A DNA stretch of 64,000 nucleotides from Polaribacter aquimarinus (GTDB lineage Bacteria; Bacteroidota; Bacteroidia; Flavobacteriales; Flavobacteriaceae). Within the stretch, counting starts at the first letter, position 1; the number at the start of each line of letters is the position of its first letter. Made by a program: the position numbers and the translations under genes. Positions 49,123 to 58,093 of this stretch are shown piece by piece. The stretch spans positions 62,001 to 126,000 of the forward strand of contig NZ_QFFG01000001.1 in assembly GCF_003129485.1 (NCBI RefSeq). The letters run 5' to 3'. The notes under the pieces were generated by a model that made no database searches, was not told where the DNA came from, and saw nothing but the letters and a program-made list of their open reading frames with translations.

Positions 49123-50059
49123 TCCATATATAGATATTGATGACATTAAAATAAACTTTGATACAGAAGGTTTATGGGTTTTAAACATTGCTATTGCCAT
49201 TATTATGTTTGGTGTGGCTTTGGGTATTACCACCGATGATTTTAAGCGATTGTTTAAAAATCCTAAAATTGTTTTTGTTGGGGTTTTATCTCAATTTTTT
49301 TTATTGCCAGCTGCAACTTTTTTAGCGATTTTAATTCTAAAACCTCATCCTAGTTTTGCTTTAGGAATGATGATGATTGCGGCTTGTCCTGGAGGAAATG
49401 TATCTAATTTTTTCAGCAAAATGGCTGGAGGAAATGCAGCATTATCAGTTAGTTTAACCGCTTTTGCTACATTGATTTGCATTTTTATGACACCTTTTAA
49501 CTTACAGTTTTGGGGAAGCTTATATGAACCAACCAACGATATTCTAAAAACAGTTTCTTTAAATCCATATGATTTATTTAAACTAGTTTCTTTAATTTTA
49601 GGAATCCCCTTAATCTTAGGCATGCTTATTAAAAATTACCATTCTGAAATGGCCGGTAAAATTGAAAAAGTATTAAAACCACTTTCTATGTTGGTTTTTA
49701 TTGCGCTTATTTTTATTGCTTTTTCTCAAAACTTAGATGTTTTTGTAAATCATATTCATCATGTTTTATTTTTAGTCATTTTTCATAATATTTTTGCTTT
49801 TATCTTAGGGTTTTATACAGCAAGAATTTTTGGCTTAGATAAAAAAGATAGAAAAACTATTGCAATCGAAACTGGAATTCAGAATGGTGGTTTAGGTTTA
49901 TTATTAATTTTTGGCTTCTTTGAAGGCTTAGGAGGAATGGCTTTATTAGCTGCATTTTGGGGAATTTGGGATGTTTTTTCTGGTATGGCTTTGGCTACAT
50001 ACTGGGGAAATAAAGCAAAAAATGAAGCTAAAATCGCTATCTCTAATTCAGATAAATAA
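49106..50059 (+). CDS. Bile acid:sodium symporter family protein
   Basis: ATG 49106 (MLLKISPYIDID) is preferred over GTG 49088; it overlaps the DUF4159 stop by 17 bases. The 317-residue protein has about nine to ten membrane helices. Family motifs are present: MFGVALGITTDDFKRLFKNPK near the start, the GMMMIAACPGGNVSNFFSKMAGGNAALSVSLTAFATL sodium-site region (about 90-125) and EIGIQNGGLG-like ETGIQNGGLGLLLIF near 258-272. Members carry bile acids, pantoate, keto acids or similar organic anions with sodium. Substrate unknown in this case. Confidence 0.92.
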   Translation: MLLKISPYIDIDDIKINFDTEGLWVLNIAIAIIMFGVALGITTDDFKRLFKNPKIVFVGVLSQFFLLPAATFLAILILKPHPSFALGMMMIAACPGGNVSNFFSKMAGGNAALSVSLTAFATLICIFMTPFNLQFWGSLYEPTNDILKTVSLNPYDLFKLVSLILGIPLILGMLIKNYHSEMAGKIEKVLKPLSMLVFIALIFIAFSQNLDVFVNHIHHVLFLVIFHNIFAFILGFYTARIFGLDKKDRKTIAIETGIQNGGLGLLLIFGFFEGLGGMALLAAFWGIWDVFSGMALATYWGNKAKNEAKIAISNSDK

Positions 50060-50069
50060 CCACATAATT

Positions 50070-51116
50070 TTGAAAACAATTTGGTATTACTTTTGGAAAT
50101 TATTTTTAAAAATAGGCCTACATTTTTATTCCAAAAAAATAATAGTTTCTGGTAAAGAGCAAATCCCTAAAAAAGGAGCCGTTTTATTTATGGTAAATCA
50201 TCCCAATGGATTAATAGATCCATTAATGGTAACCACACATTTGCCAAGAATAAATCATTATTTAGTTAGAGCTGCTGTTTTTAAAAAACCTTTGATAAAA
50301 AAGTTTTTGGGTACCTTAAACCTAATGCCAATATACAGAATTCGAGATGGAGCAAGTCAACTAGGTAAAAACCAAGAAATTTTCGAAAATTGTTTTGAAA
50401 TTTTTAAAAAAGGACAAACCTTGATGATTTTCCCAGAAGGAAGTCACAATCGAAAAAGAACCATAAGACCTTTAAGTAAAGGTTTTACAAGAATCGTTTT
50501 TGGAGCTTTAGATAAATATAAAGATTTAAAGATTACTATTATCCCTGTAGGATTAACCTATCAAAATGCATCTCAATACCCAGCTAAAGTTGCAATTAAT
50601 TATGGAACACCAATTTTAGTAAATGATTTTTACAATCCCAAAAAAACAAATATTTCTGTGGTTCAATTAAAAAACGAGGTGAGTTTTCAGTTAAAAAAAT
50701 TGAGTGTTCATATTCCTGATGATGAATCCTATAAAGAAGTTTTAGCAAAACTCAACAAAGCTAATGTGGATTTTACACAAGTAGAATCTGTCAATAAAAT
50801 GATTGTAAACCAAAGTTTTCTTGAATTAAAACCTAAAACTACCCATTACTTAAAACCTTTATTTTACTTGATAATTATTAATAGCTTATTGCCATATATA
50901 ATTTGGAAAATTACCTCTAAAAAAATTGATGAAATTGAATTTATTGATACTTTTCGATTTGGATTAAATGCTGTAACTTTTCCTGTGTTTTATATATTTC
51001 AATCTTTGATTATTCAATCTTTTTGGGGATGGAGAATTGCAGGAGTTTATTTTTTTATTTCACTTTTACTAATCTTAATACATAGTAAATTTTCTGTCAC
51101 AAACTCAGAAGTTTAA
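50070..51116 (+). CDS. PlsC-type phospholipid/glycerol acyltransferase
   Basis: The start is uncertain: TTG 50070 (LKTIWYYFWKLFLKIG) avoids overlap with the symporter gene, while ATG 50022 would overlap it by 38 bases. The enzyme has about 348 residues. Acyltransferase motifs are clear: NHPNGLIDPLM near residue 45 in place of HxxxxD, MPIYRIRDGASQLGKN, FPEGSHNRKRTIRPLSKGFTRI and IPVGLTY. The C-terminal 100 residues hold two to three hydrophobic helices. It probably acylates lysophosphatidic acid or a related lipid at the inner membrane. Confidence 0.88.
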   Translation: MKTIWYYFWKLFLKIGLHFYSKKIIVSGKEQIPKKGAVLFMVNHPNGLIDPLMVTTHLPRINHYLVRAAVFKKPLIKKFLGTLNLMPIYRIRDGASQLGKNQEIFENCFEIFKKGQTLMIFPEGSHNRKRTIRPLSKGFTRIVFGALDKYKDLKITIIPVGLTYQNASQYPAKVAINYGTPILVNDFYNPKKTNISVVQLKNEVSFQLKKLSVHIPDDESYKEVLAKLNKANVDFTQVESVNKMIVNQSFLELKPKTTHYLKPLFYLIIINSLLPYIIWKITSKKIDEIEFIDTFRFGLNAVTFPVFYIFQSLIIQSFWGWRIAGVYFFISLLLILIHSKFSVTNSEV

Positions 51117-51212
51117 AGTTGGCAAATAAGCTTAATTTAGATAACAGCAATTGTTTGATCTCTTTTATTCTGTATAAATAAAAAGCGAGTGCGAATAGAA
51201 AAAAAACAGCTT

Positions 51213-54131
51213 CTAATCTATAATAGCATTTTGTATAATTTGCTGAATTTCTGTACGCATATTACTTTTTATCAAACCCCTATTTTCCATAGTAGGATAT
51301 ACTCTATTAGAGAGAAACACGTAAACCAAGCCACTTTTGGGATCTGCCCACGCATAAGTACCGGTAAAGCCCGAATGCCCAAAACTTTCATCAGAAACAC
51401 AACCACAAGTAGCTTTTACACGCTCGTTAAGCTGCGGTTTATCAAAACCTAAACCTCTACGAACTTTTTTATTAGAGTAATATCTTTTATTAAATTTTTC
51501 TACAGTTTTAGTCTTTAAATAACGTTTACCTCCATAAAACCCTTTTTGCAAGTACATTTGCATTATTTTACCGACATCATTTGCATTGGCAAATAAACCT
51601 GCATGACCACCAACACCACCTAACATAGCAGCTCCCATATCATGCACGTAACCGTGTAATAATTGGTTTCTATAATAATCATCTTTTTCAGTTGGAACAA
51701 TTTCTCTTTTAGAAAATTTTTGAAGAGGCAAATAAGTTGTTCTATTTGCACCTAAAGATTGGTAAAACTCTTCATCAACCAATTTATGTAAAGGTTTCTC
51801 ATATTTATTTTCTATTATTTTTTTAAAAATATAATACCCCAAATCACTATACTTATAACCAGCTCTTTCTCTTTGATCTACTTCTTTAATGTATTTGTAA
51901 ATACTGTCTTTGTAATTCTTATTAAGGTATAAGTTCTTAGCTACCTTGATAGTATATTTTCCTGATTTTTTTGTATTGTAAAACTCTGATAGATTCTCTC
52001 CAGTAATACTATCTTGAGTACTTTTATAAAATGGAATCCAAGCTTTTAAACGACCATAATGAGATAAAATTTGTTTTACTGAAACTGCAGCTTTGTTCGA
52101 TTTTTTAAAGCTTGGTAAAATATCTTTTAACCTAGTATTTAAAGACATCTTTTTTTCTTCCTCAGCTTTCATAATTAAAGGTAAAGAGGCTAAAATTTTT
52201 GTAAGCGATGCTAAATCATAAAGATCTGAATCTCTGACTCTTCTTATTTTTTTTTCTGTATGATAACCATAACTTTCTTTTAAAAGAACTTTTCCGTTTC
52301 TTGCTATAAAAATTTGAAAACCAGGAGCCATTTTTTCCTTTAGAATAACATTTGCTATCGAGTCTATTTTTTTTAGTTTTTCTGAAGACACATTTGCAGC
52401 TTCAGGTATAGTATATTCAAATCGACTTAAATTTGTGGTTAATAAACCTGAACCTTCTGGAAAAAAATTTTTAATCGATACAGGTAATTTACCATTGGCT
52501 TTAAATGCTCCAAAAATAAGTTGTGCAGAAATTTCCTGGGCCAATTTACTGTTTTGATAAGACACTATTAAACCCTCTATATTTGCAAAAGTTTTTACTT
52601 GCAACAAACTATATGGGCTTGCAAAAACATCTAAAATCACTCTTTTTTCTCGAGCAATTTCTTGCAACCAAACTAAGTCTTTATCTTTAAATTTATAACT
52701 TTTCCATGGGTGTGCATTTGACTTATGAAAACCAATAATCACCAAATTATAAGGTTTTAACTTTTTTAACAAACCATCCAAATTTTTATCGGAAACAACA
52801 TTTATCTTAGTATAATTTCTCATCATTTTTACAAAATGATTCCCTGAAGCATCACCTAATTTTACATACGCAATATTTCTTTTTTCCAAATTACTAACAG
52901 GTATATCTGCTTTTCTATTTTTTATTACTGTTAATGAATTTTTAATCAATTTTCTATGTAGTAACTCATCTGCAGGCTTATTTAAATCTTGTTGTAAGTT
53001 TTCGGTTTTAATAGGTTTATAATTGTTTAAACCTGCCCAATACTTTGCTTTTAATATTTTTCTAACAGAAATATCTATTCGTTGAGTTGATAACGTTTTT
53101 AGTTTTATTGCTTTTTTAATTAAATTTACCGTAGCCGGAACATCTTGTGGTATTAACAATAAATCATTTCCTGCCTGTATCGCTGCCAAATCTATTTCTG
53201 CAGAGGTAGCATAATTGGTAGCACCTTTCATATTTAATCCGTCGGTAATAATCAACCCGTTAAAACCCAATTTGTGTTGTAATAAATCTGTTGTTACATT
53301 TTTAGAAAGTGATGTTGGTAATCTGCTATCAGATTCTAAACTTGGAATACTTAAATGCGCAGTCATTACACTTGCCACTCCTTTATCAAATAATTTTTTA
53401 TAAGGGTACAACTCTATAGAATCTAAGCGGGCTATATCAAAATTTAAAACGGGTAATGTATGATGTGAATCTGCTGCAGTATCACCATGACCAGGAAAGT
53501 GTTTCGCATTAGCTAAAACTCCTTGACTTTGCATTCCTTGTGTAAAAGCAATTGCTTTTTGTGTTACATTATGTTTGTTTTCTCCAAAAGAACGATTTCC
53601 TATAATTGGATTATCTGGATTAACATTAATATCTACAACTGGTGCAAAATTAATGTGTATTCCTAGTCGCTTACAATGTTCTCCAATATGTTTTCCAAAT
53701 TGCTTTACTAAAGAATCATTTTTAATTGCACCTAAAGTCATGTTCCAAGGAAATCTGTAGGTGTTTTTTAGACGCATATCTAAACCCCATTCCCCATCAA
53801 AACCAATCATGAGAGGTAATTTAGATATTGCCTGATACCTATTATTGAGTTCTACTTGTTTTGCTGGAGTTCCTTGCATAAAAATTAGATTCCCAACATG
53901 ATATTTTTTTATCATTTCTGTAATAAAATCTTCGTGATTTTTATCTAAATTTGAATATGCTTGTACCATGAATAACTGACCAATTTTTTCATCTAAAGTC
54001 ATGTTATTTATAATACTATCTACCCAAATTTGCTGATTTTCATAATCTTTTGTTAAAAGAGGATCAATTCTTTGTGCAAATAGATTATATACGAATCCTA
54101 AAAAAAGGAATACAAGTAACTTTTTCTTCAT
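51213..54131 (-). CDS. GH3 beta-N-acetylhexosaminidase fused to beta-lactamase-family serine hydrolase
   Basis: The start is ATG 54131 (MKKKLLVFLFLGFVYNLFAQ, a signal peptide); the 23 codons before it are the tail of the neighbouring reading region. The protein has 972 residues. The NagZ-like GH3 domain has the KHFPGHGDT loop at 210-218 with its catalytic Asp-His pair and the nucleophile D297 in LIITDGLNMKG. A GH3 C-terminal domain covers about 395-575. A class C beta-lactamase-like domain then starts near 590, with SLTK at 642-645 and YSD at 761-763. Both halves look intact. It probably acts on peptidoglycan in the periplasm, removing GlcNAc and cutting or binding peptide stems. Confidence 0.93.
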   Translation of the reverse strand: MKKKLLVFLFLGFVYNLFAQRIDPLLTKDYENQQIWVDSIINNMTLDEKIGQLFMVQAYSNLDKNHEDFITEMIKKYHVGNLIFMQGTPAKQVELNNRYQAISKLPLMIGFDGEWGLDMRLKNTYRFPWNMTLGAIKNDSLVKQFGKHIGEHCKRLGIHINFAPVVDINVNPDNPIIGNRSFGENKHNVTQKAIAFTQGMQSQGVLANAKHFPGHGDTAADSHHTLPVLNFDIARLDSIELYPYKKLFDKGVASVMTAHLSIPSLESDSRLPTSLSKNVTTDLLQHKLGFNGLIITDGLNMKGATNYATSAEIDLAAIQAGNDLLLIPQDVPATVNLIKKAIKLKTLSTQRIDISVRKILKAKYWAGLNNYKPIKTENLQQDLNKPADELLHRKLIKNSLTVIKNRKADIPVSNLEKRNIAYVKLGDASGNHFVKMMRNYTKINVVSDKNLDGLLKKLKPYNLVIIGFHKSNAHPWKSYKFKDKDLVWLQEIAREKRVILDVFASPYSLLQVKTFANIEGLIVSYQNSKLAQEISAQLIFGAFKANGKLPVSIKNFFPEGSGLLTTNLSRFEYTIPEAANVSSEKLKKIDSIANVILKEKMAPGFQIFIARNGKVLLKESYGYHTEKKIRRVRDSDLYDLASLTKILASLPLIMKAEEEKKMSLNTRLKDILPSFKKSNKAAVSVKQILSHYGRLKAWIPFYKSTQDSITGENLSEFYNTKKSGKYTIKVAKNLYLNKNYKDSIYKYIKEVDQRERAGYKYSDLGYYIFKKIIENKYEKPLHKLVDEEFYQSLGANRTTYLPLQKFSKREIVPTEKDDYYRNQLLHGYVHDMGAAMLGGVGGHAGLFANANDVGKIMQMYLQKGFYGGKRYLKTKTVEKFNKRYYSNKKVRRGLGFDKPQLNERVKATCGCVSDESFGHSGFTGTYAWADPKSGLVYVFLSNRVYPTMENRGLIKSNMRTEIQQIIQNAIID

Positions 54132-54151
54132 AATGTTAATTAAGTCAATTT

Positions 54152-54637
54152 TTATACCAAAAACCTTTTGTGCCAGCTTTCTTTTGCTGGAATTTCCCAA
54201 CTAGTTTCAAAATCTTGCTTGGTATTCACCATATTATTAAAAACAATTGTCTCCGGAGTTATTTTTTTAACAGCAGCAAATTTTTGGAAATCAGATAATT
54301 TCACCAAATTGATATGCTCATTATCTTTGAAAGTAATGTTCATTTTATTCATCAAATCTAATTCTAAATCTTGTTCTAATTGTTGTATAAAACGAACAGA
54401 ACTATCTATTGAACAACCTGAAACATTATTAAAGCTTTCATCTACCGCTAAAACCAAAAACTGATTGTATTTTATGGTAAAAGAACCTTTTAAATCGTCT
54501 CCATGACGTGTCCATTGATTTATAAATTCTTCTGCTTTAGTTGATATAAATTCAACTTCTTTTGCTGTAAATTCTCTATCAGATTGGTAAATCCAAACAC
54601 GAGAATTGTTAGGTAAATTTTTATATTCGGTAAACAT
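54152..54637 (-). CDS. Small conserved protein of unknown function (often misnamed ABC ATPase)
   Basis: The 161-residue soluble protein starts MFTEYKNLPNNSRVWIYQSDREFT. Visible blocks are WIYQSDREFTAKEVEFI, INQWTRHGDDLKGSFTIKYNQFLVLAVDE and GCSIDSSVRFIQQLEQDLELDLMNK. There is no Walker A, no LSGGQ and no Walker B, so the name ABC transporter ATPase that I recall being attached to this family has no basis in the sequence. Its function is unknown. It lies between the GH3 fusion gene and the exonuclease gene on the same strand, with about 20 to 30 bases on each side. Confidence 0.7.
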   Translation of the reverse strand: MFTEYKNLPNNSRVWIYQSDREFTAKEVEFISTKAEEFINQWTRHGDDLKGSFTIKYNQFLVLAVDESFNNVSGCSIDSSVRFIQQLEQDLELDLMNKMNITFKDNEHINLVKLSDFQKFAAVKKITPETIVFNNMVNTKQDFETSWEIPAKESWHKRFLV

Positions 54638-54667
54638 ATCTTTAATCTTTATTTTTAGTTTGATAAA

Positions 54668-55495
54668 CTATCTTAAATTAAATTTCTGCTGTAAAGCTTG
54701 TAATTTTTCTTCATCTGTCATCGTTTGTTTTGACGCTGACATTCGCTCTTTAATTTCTCTTAAAACCTTCTTTGTATATAACGGAAAGTCTGCATTCTGA
54801 ATCCAATTGTTATATCCGGGATTTTCTTTTAAAACTTCTTCAACAGTTCTTCCTTTGTACTTACCAAAAGAAAAAATTTCTTGGTCATTATCATTTAATA
54901 AAATAAAACCTGCAAAATCTGCTCTTTTTCCATGAGTAGAAAAATCACTCAATGCATCAACAGAATTTTCGATATCATTATATTTATCTAATTGTGCTAA
55001 TAAGATTTCATACGTTGCATTTGTATCTGCCTCCGCTCCGTGTGCACCTTCTAGTTCTTTTCCACAGTAAAACTGATAACCTGCACTCAATGTTCTTTGT
55101 TCTTTTTTATGAAAAATAACTTGTACATCAATTGCTTTTCTATTCTTCATATCAAAGTCTATACCAGCCCGCATCAATTCTTCGGCCAAAAGAGGGATAT
55201 CAAAACGATTTGAATTGAATCCTGCTAAATCACAATCTGCAATCATTTCACTTACTTTAGGTGCTAGCTCTTTAAATGTAGGTTCTGTAACTACTTTTTC
55301 ATTAGTAATTCCATGAACATCAGTGGCATCTTGTGGAATTTCTATTTCTGGATTTACCAACCATGTTTTACTTTCTTTATTCCCGTTTGGAAAAACTTTT
55401 AAGATTGAAATTTCGACAATTCTATCGGTTGCTATATTTACACCTGTAGTTTCTAAATCGAAAAATACAATTGGCTTTATGAGGTTTAATTTCAT
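54668..55495 (-). CDS. DnaQ-like 3'-5' exonuclease with C-terminal DUF3820-like domain
   Basis: The 275-residue protein opens with PIVFFDLETTGVNIATDRIVEIS, exonuclease motif I with D13 and E15. Motif II is in FNSNRFDIPLLAEEL, and motif III is a HGAEADTNATYEIL segment near 152-165 (His and Asp ligands). These are the metal ligands of DEDDh exonucleases. The end (about 205-250: FSFGKYKGRTVEEVLKENPGYNNWI) matches the DUF3820 or quorum-regulated-factor-like domain. It probably proofreads or degrades DNA or RNA. The same-strand PPK2 gene ends 47 bases before its start. Confidence 0.9.
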   Translation of the reverse strand: MKLNLIKPIVFFDLETTGVNIATDRIVEISILKVFPNGNKESKTWLVNPEIEIPQDATDVHGITNEKVVTEPTFKELAPKVSEMIADCDLAGFNSNRFDIPLLAEELMRAGIDFDMKNRKAIDVQVIFHKKEQRTLSAGYQFYCGKELEGAHGAEADTNATYEILLAQLDKYNDIENSVDALSDFSTHGKRADFAGFILLNDNDQEIFSFGKYKGRTVEEVLKENPGYNNWIQNADFPLYTKKVLREIKERMSASKQTMTDEEKLQALQQKFNLR

Positions 55496-55542
55496 TATAC
55501 ATTTATTAAAGTTTATAGCAAAATTTTTTTTTGCTTTTACAC

Positions 55543-56397
55543 TTATTCGTTATTTAATTGTGCTTTAAATTCGTCTATTTTAGCTAAATCTTTTTTAGCT
55601 AAAGTAGGTTCTTTAAAATTATATTTTTCTAATTCTTGTAAAACAATATCAGCCAAAATTAATCTAGCTGTGGGTTTATCATCTGCAGGAATTACAAACC
55701 AAGGAGCAGTTTCTTTTGATGTTTTATTGAGTAAATCTTCATAACAAAACATATACTTATCCCATAATTTGCGTTCTTTTAAATCTCCAGAAGAAAATTT
55801 CCAGTTTTTCTCTGGAATATTTAAACGTCTTAACAACCTATTTTTTTGTTCTTCTTTAGATAAATTTAAAAAGAATTTTAAAACAATTGTACCACTATCT
55901 GTAAGGTGTTTTTCAAAAGCATTGATCCTTTCCATTCTATTATGATAGAAATCATCATTTAAATCGTCTAAACTTTTTACTGATGGAATATTTTCTCCAA
56001 AAATATAATTAGGATGTACCCTTGTTACCAAAACATTTTCGTAATGAGTTCTGTTAAAAACGCCTATTTTCCCTTTAGGAGGCAGTGCAACATAATGTCG
56101 CCATAAAAAATCGTGTTTTAACTCTAATTCTGTAGGTACTTTAAAACTATGTACTTCTACTCCACGGGCATTTACATCTTTAAAAACCTCTCTTATTAAG
56201 CTATCTTTTCCAGAAGTGTCCATTCCCTGTAGACAAATTAACATTCCGTATTTGCCCTCTGCATACATGGTATCTTGAATCTTACTTAATTTTTTTCTAA
56301 TTTTTTTAAGCTGTTTTTTTGCGTCATCAACTACTTCTCTTGTCTCTAAAGTAGAAAGTTTAAGAGCATTTTTAATTTTATAATTTTCGGGATTCAT
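55543..56397 (-). CDS. Polyphosphate kinase 2 family protein
   Basis: The 284-residue enzyme carries the PPK2 Walker A GMDTSGKDS at residues 58-66, the lid and base segment FLWRHYVALPPKGKIGVFNRTHYE (about 97-120, with the catalytic FNRxHYE), and DGxxxLKFFL-like TIVLKFFLNLSKEEQKNRLLRR. PPK2 enzymes use polyphosphate to phosphorylate AMP, ADP or GDP. The Bacteroidota forms of this length are usually class III-like, able to act on AMP and ADP, but class is inferred from length and motif similarity only. Upstream lies a 140-base gap divergent from the VanX-like gene. Confidence 0.92.
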   Translation of the reverse strand: MNPENYKIKNALKLSTLETREVVDDAKKQLKKIRKKLSKIQDTMYAEGKYGMLICLQGMDTSGKDSLIREVFKDVNARGVEVHSFKVPTELELKHDFLWRHYVALPPKGKIGVFNRTHYENVLVTRVHPNYIFGENIPSVKSLDDLNDDFYHNRMERINAFEKHLTDSGTIVLKFFLNLSKEEQKNRLLRRLNIPEKNWKFSSGDLKERKLWDKYMFCYEDLLNKTSKETAPWFVIPADDKPTARLILADIVLQELEKYNFKEPTLAKKDLAKIDEFKAQLNNE

Positions 56398-56526
56398 TCT
56401 TAATTTTAAATATTTTTTAAAGATAGAAAAAATACATAATTATAATTATTATTAAGATGAAGTTTTACGAATTTATTCATAATTTTTATGTTTTTAAAAT
56501 CAGGTTTCATTCCATAGTATTTTTAT

Positions 56527-56534
56527 TATTTTTG
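56527..56534 (+). promoter_or_regulatory. -7 box directly before the VanX-like start
   Basis: TATTTTTG matches TAnnTTTG and ends four bases before the ATG at 56539, so transcription would begin at or near the start codon and give a leaderless or nearly leaderless mRNA. Confidence 0.45.
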
Positions 56535-56538
56535 AACC

Positions 56539-57207
56539 ATGAAAAGACTCTTAATACTTTGGTTTTTAATCTCAATAATTTCTTCAAGAGCTCAAGAACT
56601 GCCTCAAGGTTTTGTTTATCTCTCTGATGTTGATTACTCTATAAAATCTGAGTTGCGTTATTTAAGTAATAATAATTTTATTGGAAAACCTATTGATGGA
56701 TACCTTAAAAATTGTGTAATTCTTACAAGAGAAACTGCATTAGCTTTACATAAAGTTCAACAAAAATTACTAAAAAATGGGATGAGTTTAAAAATTTTTG
56801 ATGCTTACAGGCCACAACAAGCTGTAAATCATTTTGTAAGATGGGCTAAGGTTTTAAGTGATACATTAATGAAAAAAAAATATTATCCTAATGTACCAAA
56901 ATCCGAACTTTTTAAAAGAGGTTATATTGCTTCTAAATCCGGACATACAAGAGGTAGTACAGTAGATTTAACAATTGTAAATTTAAAAACAGGTAAAGCA
57001 CTAGACATGGGGAGTATCTATGACTTTTTTGGAATTGTATCGCATCCCTTTTACAAAGATATTTCTAAAAAAAGTAAACACAACCGAATGCTACTTCGTA
57101 ACATAATGTTAGCTCATAACTTTAAACCTTATGAAAACGAATGGTGGCATTTTACCTTAAAAAATGAACCCTTTCCCAAAAAATACTTTAATTTTCCTGT
57201 AAAATAG
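56539..57207 (+). CDS. D-Ala-D-Ala dipeptidase-like M15 peptidase (VanX type)
   Basis: The 222-residue protein has a signal peptide ending near residue 19 (SSRAQ). The M15D pattern is complete: FDAYRP (R91) as the transition-state arginine, SGHTRGSTVDLT with zinc ligands H136 and D143, and ENEWWHF with the base E201 and ligand H204. The enzyme cuts D-Ala-D-Ala or related peptidoglycan dipeptides in the periplasm, for recycling rather than vancomycin resistance, since no vanHA-type ligase genes are near. It is transcribed on its own, divergent from PPK2. Confidence 0.92.
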   Translation: MKRLLILWFLISIISSRAQELPQGFVYLSDVDYSIKSELRYLSNNNFIGKPIDGYLKNCVILTRETALALHKVQQKLLKNGMSLKIFDAYRPQQAVNHFVRWAKVLSDTLMKKKYYPNVPKSELFKRGYIASKSGHTRGSTVDLTIVNLKTGKALDMGSIYDFFGIVSHPFYKDISKKSKHNRMLLRNIMLAHNFKPYENEWWHFTLKNEPFPKKYFNFPVK

Positions 57208-57250
57208 TAAGTTTTAACAATTTCTAAACGACTCAACATAAAATCGGCAC

Positions 57251-57258
57251 TATATTTG
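57251..57258 (+). promoter_or_regulatory. Candidate -7 box for the secreted 224-residue protein
   Basis: TATATTTG matches TAnnTTTG and lies 29 bases before the ATG at 57288. Confidence 0.5.
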
Positions 57259-57287
57259 TAATTCTTGCTAGAAAGTACTATCAACAA

Positions 57288-57962
57288 ATGAAATCAAATT
57301 TTAAACTTCTTTTTTTAACTTCGCTGATGCTTATAAGTTTTTTAAATTTAAATGCCCAGTTAGATAACACTACCACTAATAAAGAAAAAGGAAAAACAAA
57401 GGCAATTGTATTGAATAGTTCTAAAGCGGTAAAAAAACCAAAGTCCATTAAGTTAGATGGAACAAATGGTTTTAAAAGCGCTTACGATAAAGAAAAAGAA
57501 AAGCTAAAAAAAAAACAAGCTCAGAACGCTCTTAATAACAAAGGTATTCTTACTAAAGCAAAAATTAATGAAGAGCGGTTATTAAAAGGTTTCAAAAAAA
57601 TTAATGGTCAATATATATATCCAAAAATTGATCAAGATTTAGGAAGTTTTAGAACTGACTCCAAAAGTGTATTTATTATTTGTAGAGATTTTCAATATCC
57701 TGATGGAGATAGAGTAACTATTTATGTAAATGACCTACCAGTAATCACAAATATTGTTCTAAAACAAAATTATCAAAGATTTAATATTCCATTAAAAGTA
57801 GGCATCAATAAAATTGCATTTAAAGCACTAAATCAGGGTACTTCTGGGCCAAATACTGCAGCATTTAAGGTTTATAACGATGCTGGCATGTTAATATCTT
57901 CTAATGAGTGGAATTTAGCAACTGATGCTAAAGCCACGATAGTCATAGCAAAAAGCAAATAA
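57288..57962 (+). CDS. Unknown secreted protein, 224 residues
   Basis: I do not recognise a family. A signal peptide ends near residue 24 (LNLNAQ). Residues 25-105 are Lys/Thr/Asn-rich and probably unstructured or helical (KEKEKLKKKQAQNALNNKG). Residues about 105-224 look like a beta-sandwich of 120 residues (QDLGSFRTDSKSVFIICRDFQYPDGDRVTIYVNDLPVITNIVLKQNYQRFNIPLKVGINKIAFKALNQG). The aromatic and Gly pattern resembles carbohydrate-binding or Ig-like modules. There is no type IX sorting end. The gene is transcribed on its own just before the pyruvate dehydrogenase genes. Confidence 0.7.
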   Translation: MKSNFKLLFLTSLMLISFLNLNAQLDNTTTNKEKGKTKAIVLNSSKAVKKPKSIKLDGTNGFKSAYDKEKEKLKKKQAQNALNNKGILTKAKINEERLLKGFKKINGQYIYPKIDQDLGSFRTDSKSVFIICRDFQYPDGDRVTIYVNDLPVITNIVLKQNYQRFNIPLKVGINKIAFKALNQGTSGPNTAAFKVYNDAGMLISSNEWNLATDAKATIVIAKSK

Positions 57963-58027
57963 AACCTTCCAAAAAAAATAGTGATAAATTAAATAAAAAC
58001 GGGCTTTTTTATTCTACTCAAAACAGT

Positions 58028-58035
58028 TATTTTTG
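58028..58035 (+). promoter_or_regulatory. Candidate -7 box for the pyruvate dehydrogenase operon
   Basis: TATTTTTG matches TAnnTTTG and lies 58 bases before the pdhA ATG at 58094. Confidence 0.5.
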
Positions 58036-58093
58036 TATTTCGATTATTTTAAATTTAATTCAGTAATCTACAAAACAAACAACAACTATTAGA

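Noticed and set aside
56539-57207. Vancomycin resistance function for the VanX-like protein
   Set aside because: No vanH, vanA-type ligase or regulators nearby; a signal peptide points to periplasmic peptidoglycan turnover.
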